Of a stretch of 64,000 bases of DNA, positions 34,777 to 44,323 are shown in pieces. The notes under the pieces are model-generated. The model worked only from the letters and a program-made list of their open reading frames with translations. It was not told the origin of the DNA and ran no database searches. The DNA is from CAVVEQ01 sp963802095 (GTDB taxonomy: Bacteria; Chloroflexota; Anaerolineae; Anaerolineales; Anaerolineaceae): positions 124,001 to 188,000 of the forward strand of contig CAWDHI010000001.1 of NCBI GenBank assembly GCA_963802095.1. Direction: 5' to 3'. The translations under genes and the position numbers were made by a program. Position 1 is the stretch's first letter, and each line of letters begins with the position of its first letter.

Positions 34777-35112
34777 TCAGGAATAGTCGAACCGGTTGCC
34801 CATCCAGAATTTTCGCCAGCTGCCCCGGGAGGAGAGGGCAGCCACCAGGATATAAACGCTGGCAGTAAAGAAACCAAGGGTCATCATGAAAAAAACCCAA
34901 ACGATCGACCGGAGAGCCGATCGTTCCCGGAATATTATCCAACCGGAAAAAAAGATAAATCCGGTGTATAAGTCAACCAGCGAGACGATTCCCCAGGGTA
35001 GCTGCAACAACGCAGCACCTTCCGCAAAGAAATCACCCGAAACAAAGGCAAAACCCAGAATGCCTGTCATTGCCAGAATACCAAGAACAGCAAGAAAGAT
35101 CACAATTTTCAT
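34777..35112 (-). CDS. DUF1475-like membrane protein
   Basis: A protein of 111 residues with three membrane helices (about 3-25, 40-62 and 70-95). DLYTGFIFFSGWIIFRE and WVFFMMTLGFFTASVYIL fit the DUF1475 family. Function unknown. It follows the DUF1295 gene by 20 bases on the same strand and is likely cotranscribed with it. Confidence 0.7.
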   Translation of the reverse strand: MKIVIFLAVLGILAMTGILGFAFVSGDFFAEGAALLQLPWGIVSLVDLYTGFIFFSGWIIFRERSALRSIVWVFFMMTLGFFTASVYILVAALSSRGSWRKFWMGNRFDYS

Positions 35113-35132
35113 TTCGTCACCCCATTCATAAA

Positions 35133-35915
35133 TTACTGCTTTTTCCGTGGTGGCATTGGAATAAATGCACTGGTGTTTTCAACATATTCCCGGTACCCGG
35201 GTTTGGTCTCTTTCAAGGTTTTTTCAAGGAGTGCCACACCAGAGACCCGGATGAGCAACAGGGTCATGATCACCGGGCTGATTACTGTCCACCAATACCC
35301 TGCGGAAAGTGCGAAGAGAAAAAACCCCCACCATTGAAAGGCATCGCCGAAGTAATTTGGGTGACGGGAATATTTCCACGCACCACTATCTAGCACCTTG
35401 CCTTTATTCTCCGGGTTGGATTTGAACCGGGCTAGTTGATAATCCCCGGCGGCTTCGAAATAGAACCCGATGATCCAGACGGCCAGGCCAAAAAAATCCA
35501 AAATGTTCAGAGGTCCGTTTGGGGAAACCTGGGCTGCGATAACAGGCAGGGAGATGATCCACATTAGAAATCCCTGTAGAAGGAATACCTTGAATAAGCT
35601 GCGGTACCACCAGGATGGGCCTGCCTCATTGCGCCATTTCTGGTAGCGGAAATCCTCTCCCTTGCCCTTGTTTCTCAGGAATATGTGGATAGATAAGCGA
35701 AGTCCCCAGATGGTTACCAGAAGAACGGAGAGGATTTTTCGGGGAAGGTACCCTTCCGGGAATAGAGCGAAGGTCAGCCAGGCGATCAGCACAAAACCGG
35801 TCCCCCAAAAAATATCCACGATGGATGAATTCTTTAAGGCAAGGCTGATCAGCCATAGGACCACCATTAAACCCAATACCAGGAATCCTGCAGTCAGAAA
35901 CGCGGTGATGAACAT
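35133..35915 (-). CDS. DUF1295 membrane protein (steroid 5-alpha-reductase/ICMT superfamily)
   Basis: A protein of 260 residues with six to seven helices. The C-terminal signature KYSRHPNYFGDAFQWWGFFLFAL and the Glu-rich end RVSGVALLEKTLKETKPGYREYVENT are typical of DUF1295. Family members are thought to be NADPH-dependent lipid or sterol reductases. The real substrate is unknown. Upstream is degV (8 bases), downstream DUF1475. Confidence 0.85.
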   Translation of the reverse strand: MFITAFLTAGFLVLGLMVVLWLISLALKNSSIVDIFWGTGFVLIAWLTFALFPEGYLPRKILSVLLVTIWGLRLSIHIFLRNKGKGEDFRYQKWRNEAGPSWWYRSLFKVFLLQGFLMWIISLPVIAAQVSPNGPLNILDFFGLAVWIIGFYFEAAGDYQLARFKSNPENKGKVLDSGAWKYSRHPNYFGDAFQWWGFFLFALSAGYWWTVISPVIMTLLLIRVSGVALLEKTLKETKPGYREYVENTSAFIPMPPRKKQ

Positions 35916-35923
35916 ATAAGTGT

Positions 35924-36766
35924 CTACTCCCTTGCCTGCACTGCCACCAGGCCGATTCCGCCGGGTCCGACATGAACGCCGATCACAGGGGTTACCTCGC
36001 CGGTTATGGGTTCTGAACCGCTTGGGACATATCTGGCGGTTTGATCTTTAAATTCTGCCAGGCGTTCCTGTGCCGCTGTATGCAGGTATGCGATCTGTTC
36101 CAATGGTTTGATCTCCTCAAGAGTTGTGATGATCCGCTTGATGGAATTTTTAAAGGTGATTACCCGCTCGAATTTGAGTTCACCGGCGTGCATTATGATG
36201 AGGGGTTTAATGTTGAGCAGCCTGCCAATATTATATTGGGGGCTGGAGATCCGCCCACCGCGGTGGATGAATTCCAGGGTGTTCAAGGCTGCGAAGGACC
36301 AGGTGCGTTCGCGCAGTCCGCTGCACACATCTATGATCTCCTGCAAAGCTCTCCCCTGGATTTTTTCTTTTGCGGCTGCCAGAACCTGCAACCCGATCCC
36401 AAGGGAGATCTGACCACTATCGACGATCCTGACCGGTACCTCCCGGATCCCTTCCGCGGCAAGTTGGGCCAGGTTCACCATATTCGATAGAGACCCGGCG
36501 ATATGGATGGATATGATCCCCGTTGCCCCTTTTTTTATCAGCTCCAGGTACCTGGTTCGGATCATTTCAACCCCGGGGGTCGAGGTGGTGGGGTGTTCGG
36601 TCAACTGGGGCAAACGGGTGTAGAAATCTTCCCGATTAATATCCACCCCATCCCGCAGGCTCTTCCCTTCCATATTAATGAATAGGGGAATCACCTCAAT
36701 ACCATACTTGCTGATAACTTCCTCTGGAAGGTCACAGGCACTATCGGTGACTATCTGTATCGCCAT
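35924..36766 (-). CDS. DegV family protein (FakB-like fatty acid-binding)
   Basis: A protein of 280 residues. It starts MAIQIVTDSACDLPEEVISKYGIEVIPLFI, the DegV signature. TTSTPGVEMIRTRYLELIKKG and DSGQISLGIG follow. DegV/FakB proteins bind a fatty acid and present it to the FakA kinase. No fakA is in the window. The start at 36766 has GAGGTGAAAG upstream. The frame to 36799 is not supported. Confidence 0.9.
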   Translation of the reverse strand: MAIQIVTDSACDLPEEVISKYGIEVIPLFINMEGKSLRDGVDINREDFYTRLPQLTEHPTTSTPGVEMIRTRYLELIKKGATGIISIHIAGSLSNMVNLAQLAAEGIREVPVRIVDSGQISLGIGLQVLAAAKEKIQGRALQEIIDVCSGLRERTWSFAALNTLEFIHRGGRISSPQYNIGRLLNIKPLIIMHAGELKFERVITFKNSIKRIITTLEEIKPLEQIAYLHTAAQERLAEFKDQTARYVPSGSEPITGEVTPVIGVHVGPGGIGLVAVQARE

Positions 36767-36776
36767 TTCTTTCACC

Positions 36777-37121
36777 TCACAGCAGTAATATGATCGCAAA
36801 AACTACTTCGATCAGGAGGCTGATGATGTTCGAACGGTCGTAGGATTTATCAATGAGGATGGAAAACAACCTTGCCACAGCAATTGCCAGGTAACCCCAG
36901 CCGAGCATTTGGAAGGCTATTTGGGATTGCGTTACCAGGGGGAAAAGGCCTAGCGCAATGAACAACCCGCCAAAGATCGAGCGGAATTCCGAAATTCCCC
37001 TTGGCCCGATGGCTGTCAACCCGGTAAAACCCTCCGCCGCCTTAGGTTTCACCAAAACAAGAAGTCCGGTAACCAGGGTGGCTCCGGCTGCGATGATCTT
37101 GAGAATTATTAGGAAATCCAT
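36777..37121 (-). CDS. Small membrane protein, DUF4345-like
   Basis: A protein of 114 residues with four hydrophobic helices. GPRGISEFRSIFGGLFIALGLFPL resembles the conserved core of DUF4345. GGAG precedes the ATG. The gene ends 10 bases before degV and is probably its cotranscribed partner. Function unknown. Confidence 0.6.
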   Translation of the reverse strand: MDFLIILKIIAAGATLVTGLLVLVKPKAAEGFTGLTAIGPRGISEFRSIFGGLFIALGLFPLVTQSQIAFQMLGWGYLAIAVARLFSILIDKSYDRSNIISLLIEVVFAIILLL

Positions 37122-37263
37122 TTCTCCTCCGTTTCTGTAAGTATATATTGTAAGGTCTCTGATTTCAAATTAATTGAGACAAAGTCTATACATTAGAACA
37201 ATATTCAATCTGGAAGTGCCCTTGGGGTCAACCGATGCTGAAAGGTTCGCTGAAATATTTTAT

Positions 37264-38781
37264 TTAATCGATCAACCTGGGTCGGTATTGCAGGGCTTCA
37301 GCGAGGTGCGGGGTGGCGATTGTTTCGCGGCCTGCCAGGTCCGCGATGGTGCGAGCAAGTTTCAGGATGCGTTGAAATGCCCGTGCTGATAGTTGCATCT
37401 GGTTCATGGCAGATTTCATCAGGCTGCTCCCGCTTTCATCCAGAATGCAGAACTTGCGAACTTCGGCCGGGTGCATTTCTGCGTTGCTTGCAAGCCCGGT
37501 TCCTTCGAAGCGCTGCTGCTGGAGTTTCCGGGCGGATTCGACCCGCTGGCGGATCACTTCGGAGGGCTCTCCCAGGCGATCTCCGCTGAGCTTTTCATAA
37601 TCCACCCGGGGGACCTGCACATGGATGTCGATACGGTCCAGCAGAGGACCGGAGATGCGTTTCTGATACTTGGTCACTGTGGAATTGGAGCAGGTGCAGG
37701 GTTTGACCGGGTCATCATAATATCCGCACGGGCAGGGGTTCATGGCAGCCACGAGCTGGTAGTTGGCCGGGATGGTGAGCGAGCCCTGCGCGCGGCTGAT
37801 GGTGACCACCTTATCCTCCAGCGGCTGCCGCAGGATTTCGAGAACCCGCTGACCGAACTCCGGGAACTCATCCAGAAAGAGCACCCCGCGGTGAGCCAGG
37901 GAGATCTAGCCGGGATGCGGCCAGTTGCCGCCGCCCACCAGCCCGGCGTGGCTTATGGTGTGATGGGGAGAACGGAATGGGCGGCTCCGTAACAGAGGAA
38001 CATTCGGCGGGAGTTGATCGGCGACAGAGTAAATGCGGGTCACATCCAGGGATTCATCGATGGTCATTCCTGGCAGGATCGAGGGCAAAGCACGTGCCAA
38101 AAGTGTCTTACCCGCTCCGGGAGCGCCGATCATGAGGACGTTATGCCCGCCAGCCGCCGCCACCTAGAGGGCACGTTTGATGTGCTCCTGGCCTTTGATC
38201 TCCCGAAAATCGGTCTGTACCCAGGTTTCGACTTCACCCGGGTCGATGGCTGGCTGTGAAGGAATTGTAGCTTCACCGGTAAGGTGGGCGGCGATATCGG
38301 CAAGCGCCCGGACGGGGATCACTTCCAGGTCCGGGATGAGCGCGGCTTCGGGTGCATCGGCAGCGGGAACGAAGATCCGTTTGAACCCATCGGTCCGCGC
38401 GTGGGCAGCCATGGGCAGCACTCCTCGGACGTGCCGAACGCTGCCATCCAATGATAGCTCGCCCACCACAAGCGTGGAACTGAGTTCCTGCTGAGGGATG
38501 ATGCCCAGCATGGCCAGCACCCCCAGGGCAATGGGCAGGTCGTAATAGGGACCTTCTTTGCGGACGGAAGCCGGAGCCAGGTTGACGATCACCGGCTTGC
38601 GAGGATAGGTGAAGCCGGCATTTTTGATGGCCGTCTGCACCCGCTCGCGGCTTTCCTGCACGGCGGTATCCGGCAGGCCGACGATGGTCATTTTGGGCAG
38701 CCCGCGGCTGGCATCCACCTCCACTTCCACGGTGACGACATCCAAACCCAGAACAGCGCAGGAAAACACCCTCGCTAACAT
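37264..38781 (-). pseudogene. YifB/ComM-type Mg-chelatase-like AAA ATPase, broken by two in-frame TAG codons
   Basis: The frame is continuous from ATG 38781 to 37264 (about 505 codons, full family length) except for TAG at 38164-38166 and TAG at 37906-37908. Both replace a Glu conserved in the family: IKRAL-E-VAAAGGHN just before Walker A (GAPGAGKT), and PHPG-E-ISLAHRGVLFLDEF at Walker B. Both are therefore GAG to TAG changes. All other motifs (MNPCPCGYY, SGPLLDRIDIH, RAFQRILKLARTIADL) are intact. ComM-type helicases help natural transformation. TAG is used as a normal stop elsewhere here, so read-through is unlikely. Confidence 0.85.
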
Positions 38782-38875
38782 GGGATAAGTTTAGGAGAGG
38801 GCAGGGGAAATGTCAAATCTGGCAGCGGGCAACCTTAAAATTTGTTCATTCAATCTTAAAAAATCATCCCGCATA

Positions 38876-38904
38876 TTGAAACATGCCCGGGAAAAGTCTA
38901 TACT
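38876..38904 (+). promoter_or_regulatory. Sigma70-type promoter of the double 5'-nucleotidase gene
   Basis: TTGAAA (38876-38881), a 17-base spacer and TATACT (38899-38904). Transcription should begin near 38911, leaving a leader of about 155 bases that opens with the inverted repeats at 38913-38953. Confidence 0.8.
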
Positions 38905-38912
38905 GTTTGTGT

Positions 38913-38953
38913 CACCTTACAATTTTGTAAGGTGAGGCTACCTTACAAAATTG
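38913..38953 (+). promoter_or_regulatory. Overlapping inverted repeats (operator or switching leader)
   Basis: Two mutually exclusive hairpins share TTGTAAGGT. The first is CACCTTACAA (38913-38922) with TTGTAAGGTG (38925-38934). The second is CAATTTTGTAAGGT (38920-38933) with ACCTTACAAAATTG (38940-38953), a perfect 14-bp stem with loop GAGGCT. The array begins at about +3 of the predicted transcript. It could be a three-half-site operator or an RNA switch. Confidence 0.65.
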
Positions 38954-39067
38954 AAAGGAGGGGTAATATCGATCGATTTTTGTATGGATTGATCCTTGCA
39001 TTGATTTGATTTCATTGATCTCCCATCTTTTGTGTTTCTAAAAAATTAATATCCGAAAGGGAATACT

Positions 39068-42000
39068 ATGGCGACAAAATTCTTCAAAATTCTTGCGCTG
39101 GTGGTGATCCTGACCCTTGCGCTGCCGCTGCAGGTTTTTGCGCAGCCGCAGGCGGCACCGACAGCCCCGGTGACTTTTACGATCCTACATACGAATGATT
39201 TTCACGGGCAATTGGAATTTCAATCGGGGGGGAGCACAAGCAATCCAGGTATGGCCAGAACCGCAAAAGTCATTGCGGATGTACGTGCGGCGAATACAGC
39301 TCTGGGCAGGGAGACGTTGCTCCTTGATGCCGGAGATGAAATGCAGGGGTCGCTGCTTTCCAATATTTACAAAGGTGAACCAACGATTGAAGTATTCAAA
39401 ACGATGGGATACACCGCCGCGACCTTCGGGAACCACGAATTCGATTGGGGAAAAACAATACTTACCGAACGTGTCAATCAGGCGGAATACCCCTACATAT
39501 CTGCGAATATAACAATGAACGATACAGGAAATTGTGCAACGGCAGGTTGGGAAAAACCCTCTTTTGTAAAGGATAACTATGTCATAAAAACAATCGGTAT
39601 TGCTCCGAACGAGGTGAAAGTTGGTATCACTGCTGTGACAAGTATTGAAACTCCGATCATCACCATCCCCTCTGCCACAGAAGGAATTTGTTTCAAGGAT
39701 CCGGCTGAATCAATCTCAAAGTATTATGGCGATATGAGAGCTGCTGGTGCTGATGTGATCGTAGTGATTAGCCACCTAGGTTTTGGAGATGGCGGTTACG
39801 GATATGGCATACCAGTTTACGGCGATCAAACACTTGCCAGTAAATTAATCACAGCTGGAAAACCTGCAGATCTGATCATCGGAGGCCATAGCCATACGGA
39901 CGTAACTGCTGCCACTGTGATCGGTGGCAAAACCACAGTGGTTCAAGCCCATTACAATGGTCGGAAGGTGGGTAGGGCAGAAATCACTGTTCAGCCAGAT
40001 GGCAAAGTGAATATTGTATGGAGCAGGTTGGTGGTGCCGACAGGTGCAGCAGCTCCTTTTGATGCCTCTGTCCAGGCGGTGATTGATACTTACTCAAATA
40101 ACCCAGTTTACCAGGCGCTGATTAACGAAGAGATTGGCTGGACTAACGTTCCCATCACTAGGAATTACGATGGCGATTCATTGATGGGATACTTCATCAA
40201 TGATGCAATATACAACGAGCTTAATACAGATGGTGTTACCGAGAACGACGTGGATATGGTTTTCAACAACCCAGGAGGATTGCGGTCAGATATTTCTTGC
40301 CCTGCTTATCCCTGTAAATTAACCTTTGGAATGATGTACAACATCCTTCCGTTCGGGAACCAGACCGTGGTTGGGGATATGACCGGCGAACAAATACTGG
40401 AATTATTGAATCAGAGCGCTTCCCTCAATAAAGGCGCGATTCAATCCTCCGGAGTCAGGTACAGTTTCTATAATTACCGAGTCGATCTGGATCCTTCCCC
40501 AACAACAGCGAATTACAAGGCATGGTCCTGGGGAGCATTCGATGTCTGCGTGATCAATAAATCAAATGGTATCTGCGAACCACTGGATCTGGCGAAGACT
40601 TATAAAGTTGCCACCAATGAATTCCTGGCACCTGCCGGTCAGGATAATTTTTACGCATTCAAATATATGACCAACATTTCATATCATGGGGATATGTTGA
40701 TCCAGGTAAACGACTGGGTCAAAAAGACTTATCTTGCAGCTTCACCCTATTCCGGTGCACTTGATGGAAGAATCACGCGGGATGGGAATGACACAACCGG
40801 CAGCATCATCCCCGTGACGATCCTGCACCACAACGATATGCATGGGAATTTATATAAAAATGTTATTAGTCCAACTACCACCTATGTGGGCTACACCCAG
40901 TTGGCGACACTGATAAAGCAGGAACGCGCCTACAATCCAAACCGGACACTTCTTCTCAACTCGGGTGATGATATCCAGGGTGACGGTTTCTCATTCTATT
41001 TCAAGACAGCTCCTCTGGGGTACACTGCGGATGGCACTTCGCTACCTGAGAGTCTAAAGACAAACCCTGTGATCGCTGTCATGAATGCCATGAACTATGA
41101 CGCCATGACGCTCGGGAACCATGAATTCAATTTTGGGAAGGACGTTTTCACCAGTGTCCTGCATCAGGCGAATTTCCCAGTGATGCAGGCGAATGTTAAA
41201 GATGATGGGTCTTACGGTCTTGCCAGCGTACCTGTCAAGGATTTCGTAGAGAAAACTGTTGGACCTGAAGGCGTTAAAGTTGCGATCCTTGGAATCGGGA
41301 ATCACCGGATCCCCAACTACGAACTTCCAAGTAATATTCCTGGTTTGACCTTCGGCGATCCCCTCGTAAAAGCGCAGGAGCTCTCAGATCTGTTAGGTTC
41401 GACAAACGATGTAGTGATCGCATTGACCCACATTGGCTTCACTGAAGATCCGAAGAGCGTGGAAGTGGATAAGAATGTTGACACCAATATGGCAAAGACG
41501 GTAACAGGCCTGGATGCCATCATTGGCGGACATTCCCATACGAATCCGGCGACAGGCTTTGGGACGACAAAATATCTACCCACCTATGTTGCAGATCCAA
41601 ATTCAGTTCCGGTGATCATCAACCAGGCCTACCGGTATAACAACACATTGGGAGAGATCTTCCTGGGACTGCGCCCGAAAGCGGGGGGTGGATACGAAGT
41701 TGTCACAAGGGCAGGTCAGTACCTGAGCGTTGGTACCTCAGTCGTCGAGGATGCTCAAATCAAAGCGATCGTGGATCCCTACAAAGCTTTATTCGATACC
41801 TACAATAACAATATTGTCGGCAGCACCACGGTTGCGATCGATGCCCTGCAGGCATACACCCAGGAAACCAATGGGGCTAACCTACAGGCGGATTCCGCGA
41901 TCTATGAGCTTGAAACCAAGAACGGGATCCAGGTTGACATCCATCTTTCCGGTGCGATGAGCAACCGCGCAGTAGCTACTTCCGGCCCTTACCCGGCGAC

Positions 42001-43018
42001 CTTGAAGGTATCGGATATGTTCACGCTGATGCCATATGAGAACTCACTCGTGGTAATGGAGATGAACGGACCTCAACTCAAGGCAGTTCTCGAAAGGGCG
42101 TACCGGAACTACTACTATTACAAGTATGTCCTTCCAGATCATGGCGGATATTCCTATTACACGACCTGTATGCTGGTCACCGATTTTGGAAACCAGATCA
42201 AGTACAACGATATCTCCACCTCTCCATATGATTCCACCAAACAATACGTGGTATCTCTCACGATTGGTGGGAATGAAGTGGATTTTGAAAATACGAAGAC
42301 TTACTATCGGGTTTCCACGGTGAATTACCTGGCAGCCGGTTCTTGCAACTTCAATAATGGCGGGGTCAGCCTATGGCCGCTGGATCAAATTGTTGCAGAT
42401 ACCCAGTATTATGTCCGCGATGCAGTGATTGATTACATTACGGGTAAGGGTACAGTCAGCCCTGCGATCGAAGGCAGGCTGCAATTCATCGCTGATGCGA
42501 CCGCTCCTACTATCACAATTACTTCACCAACTGCAATGACCTATCCGCATTACCAGAATCTGCTACTCGATTTTGGTGCGGTGGATGTTGGAACTGCAGG
42601 AATCAAAAAGGTTTGGGCTGATCTAGACGGAGCTCCTGTGACAAGCGGGCAGACAATCGATCTGCACACCCTCGCTTTGGGCAATCATACGCTTACGGTG
42701 AACGCGATGGATAAGGCGTATAACCAAAGCAGCGCTTCTGTCACCTTCACGGTCGACGCGACGGTCCAGAGCTTGATGTCGAGCATGTATAAATTCTATG
42801 GCGAAGGTAAGTTCACAAAAGCCGCGATCTACAAGAATTTGTACAATAAACTAACCTTGGCACAAGCTGATCTGAATAAAGGTCAGAATAAGCTCGCGAT
42901 CAACCATCTGACAGCATTTATCAATGAGGTGAAAGCCCAAGCCGGAAAATCCATTGATCCGGTTGCGGCGAATATGTTGATCACCGACGCTCAATATGTG
43001 ATCGGTAAATTAAAATAG
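39068..43018 (+). CDS. Secreted double 5'-nucleotidase/UDP-sugar hydrolase with Ig-like and FIMAH domains
   Basis: A protein of 1316 residues. A signal peptide (about 1-26, ending VFA-QP) is followed by a first 5'-nucleotidase module: metal site HTNDFHG (Asp44, His46), GNHEFDWG and GGHSHTD, with its C-terminal domain to about 560. A second complete module starts near 580: HHNDMHG (Asp590, His592), GNHEFNFG and GGHSHTN, then a second C-terminal domain. An Ig-like domain (about 1140-1235) and a FIMAH-type C-terminal domain (about 1235-1316) end it. It likely dephosphorylates nucleotides outside the cell for uptake. No LPXTG or membrane anchor is seen. Confidence 0.92.
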   Translation: MATKFFKILALVVILTLALPLQVFAQPQAAPTAPVTFTILHTNDFHGQLEFQSGGSTSNPGMARTAKVIADVRAANTALGRETLLLDAGDEMQGSLLSNIYKGEPTIEVFKTMGYTAATFGNHEFDWGKTILTERVNQAEYPYISANITMNDTGNCATAGWEKPSFVKDNYVIKTIGIAPNEVKVGITAVTSIETPIITIPSATEGICFKDPAESISKYYGDMRAAGADVIVVISHLGFGDGGYGYGIPVYGDQTLASKLITAGKPADLIIGGHSHTDVTAATVIGGKTTVVQAHYNGRKVGRAEITVQPDGKVNIVWSRLVVPTGAAAPFDASVQAVIDTYSNNPVYQALINEEIGWTNVPITRNYDGDSLMGYFINDAIYNELNTDGVTENDVDMVFNNPGGLRSDISCPAYPCKLTFGMMYNILPFGNQTVVGDMTGEQILELLNQSASLNKGAIQSSGVRYSFYNYRVDLDPSPTTANYKAWSWGAFDVCVINKSNGICEPLDLAKTYKVATNEFLAPAGQDNFYAFKYMTNISYHGDMLIQVNDWVKKTYLAASPYSGALDGRITRDGNDTTGSIIPVTILHHNDMHGNLYKNVISPTTTYVGYTQLATLIKQERAYNPNRTLLLNSGDDIQGDGFSFYFKTAPLGYTADGTSLPESLKTNPVIAVMNAMNYDAMTLGNHEFNFGKDVFTSVLHQANFPVMQANVKDDGSYGLASVPVKDFVEKTVGPEGVKVAILGIGNHRIPNYELPSNIPGLTFGDPLVKAQELSDLLGSTNDVVIALTHIGFTEDPKSVEVDKNVDTNMAKTVTGLDAIIGGHSHTNPATGFGTTKYLPTYVADPNSVPVIINQAYRYNNTLGEIFLGLRPKAGGGYEVVTRAGQYLSVGTSVVEDAQIKAIVDPYKALFDTYNNNIVGSTTVAIDALQAYTQETNGANLQADSAIYELETKNGIQVDIHLSGAMSNRAVATSGPYPATLKVSDMFTLMPYENSLVVMEMNGPQLKAVLERAYRNYYYYKYVLPDHGGYSYYTTCMLVTDFGNQIKYNDISTSPYDSTKQYVVSLTIGGNEVDFENTKTYYRVSTVNYLAAGSCNFNNGGVSLWPLDQIVADTQYYVRDAVIDYITGKGTVSPAIEGRLQFIADATAPTITITSPTAMTYPHYQNLLLDFGAVDVGTAGIKKVWADLDGAPVTSGQTIDLHTLALGNHTLTVNAMDKAYNQSSASVTFTVDATVQSLMSSMYKFYGEGKFTKAAIYKNLYNKLTLAQADLNKGQNKLAINHLTAFINEVKAQAGKSIDPVAANMLITDAQYVIGKLK

Positions 43019-43066
43019 CCTTCAGGAGGATGATCATTTAGATTTGATTTCCCCCATTGAAGAATC

Positions 43067-43100
43067 AAAAAAAATCGGGCGCGGGATTTCCCGCGCCCGA
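43067..43100 (-). terminator. Terminator of the SRPBCC-PDZ-DinB gene
   Basis: A perfect 12-bp stem (TCGGGCGCGGGA 43075-43086 / TCCCGCGCCCGA 43089-43100) is followed in the minus direction by eight T. It lies just past the stop at 43106 and also separates it from the convergent nucleotidase gene. Confidence 0.88.
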
Positions 43101-43105
43101 ACTAT

Positions 43106-44323
43106 TTATTGTTTCGCTGCCTTCTTTTTCAGAATCTCAAACCCTGCCCGGATCTGGGCATTGTGCTCATCGGTGTGCGTCGGGAACTGAAGCAGGTTGA
43201 ACGCCATCTTCCAGTAACTGCCCTTGTGCTGAACGAATTTTGAAGGCAGACCTGCCAGAAGGAGGGTGGTCTCCTTCATTGCCCGCTGGAATTCATCCAG
43301 CAAGGCTTTGGAGCTTCCGCACGCTGCAACGGTGGCTTTCACGCGGGCTTCCAGATTATCCCCATAACCATCCGAAAAGAGTTCCTGGTCGAAAATGATG
43401 TTGTTGAGAAAAGTTTGCTGGTCTCGTTCGACGTGGATCAAATGCGCCAGCACCTCGCACGCGCTCCATTCTCCTTTTTTAGGTGGGGTGTTGGCCATTT
43501 CCTCGTTGATCCCGGCGAAAGATTTCTTCAATTCCGAGAATTTTTCCCCGTAGATCTTCGCCAGGGCTTCCGAAAACCCCTGGGCGGTTTTCGGTATCTC
43601 CGGGATGGGGCGGAAGGATAGCTTTACCCAGAGGGTTTCCAGGGAGTGCTTGCGGTAGAGCTGGGTTTCCACGCTGTCTCCGGCTTTATGGCTCTGCAGG
43701 ACTGCCCCAAGAGATAGAAAATCCGTGACCGGTTTTCCATCCATTTTTACGATCACATCATTCTTCTGAACCCCCGAGGACTGCGCGCCCATGCCCTCAA
43801 CCAGTCCCGCGACCAGGACTCCTTTGGACACCGGAACACCGATCTTTGCTGCCTTTTTTTCATCAAACCCGTCGAGATAAATCCCGAGCATGGGGCGGTT
43901 GACCACCCGCAGGTCGGGTCCTTTTTCGAGGACGTTCACGAGATTATCCAGGCTCACTTCCCAGCGATGTTCCACCCGTTGTTTTAACTTCTTCCCTTCA
44001 TCATCATCACTAAAACCCGATTCCTTTAATTCAAGCTCGGTTCCCTGATCTATCTGCTTGAGGGTGAGGGTGATTTTGGTTGGGGTTGGTTCGTTGCATC
44101 CCTGGCAGCGGATCTCCATCTTTTCATTGGGAATGAACTGAGTGATTTTTCCGGCGATGAAGCTGCCGTGATCCCACCACAGGTAGAAACGTCCTCCTTC
44201 GCGCGGAACGACCGTGGCAACATCACAAAGCCATTCGCGCAGCACGGTTGCGTTGCTGAAAGCGCGAAAAACTTCAGAAGGGGGCACATTCAATTTTCGG
44301 GATATGGATATCTTTTTTGCCAT
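43106..44323 (-). CDS. SRPBCC (AHSA1-like), PDZ and DinB-like fusion protein
   Basis: A protein of 405 residues with three parts. Residues 1 to about 130 are an SRPBCC/AHSA1 domain (KLNVPPSEVFRAFSNATVLREWL). Residues about 150-245 are a PDZ domain (GVLVAGLVEGMGAQSSGVQKNDVIVKMDG). Residues about 265-405 are a four-helix DinB/DfsB-like domain with metal-type His in HLIHVERD and HTDEHNAQI. The cytoplasmic location is inferred from the lack of a signal peptide. AGGAGG precedes the ATG at 44323. The frame to 44386 is not needed. No function can be named. Confidence 0.8.
   Translation of the reverse strand: MAKKISISRKLNVPPSEVFRAFSNATVLREWLCDVATVVPREGGRFYLWWDHGSFIAGKITQFIPNEKMEIRCQGCNEPTPTKITLTLKQIDQGTELELKESGFSDDDEGKKLKQRVEHRWEVSLDNLVNVLEKGPDLRVVNRPMLGIYLDGFDEKKAAKIGVPVSKGVLVAGLVEGMGAQSSGVQKNDVIVKMDGKPVTDFLSLGAVLQSHKAGDSVETQLYRKHSLETLWVKLSFRPIPEIPKTAQGFSEALAKIYGEKFSELKKSFAGINEEMANTPPKKGEWSACEVLAHLIHVERDQQTFLNNIIFDQELFSDGYGDNLEARVKATVAACGSSKALLDEFQRAMKETTLLLAGLPSKFVQHKGSYWKMAFNLLQFPTHTDEHNAQIRAGFEILKKKAAKQ

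Larger units (their letters stand above)
38782..39067. other. Regulatory intergenic region before the double 5'-nucleotidase
   Basis: This 286-bp gap separates the divergent yifB gene and the nucleotidase gene. It holds the promoter (38876-38904) and the overlapping inverted repeats (38913-38953). A stretch of about 110 bases follows with AGGAGGGG at 38957-38964 but no nearby start codon, and then CGAAAGGGAA before the ATG at 39068. I see no extra gene. Confidence 0.6.
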
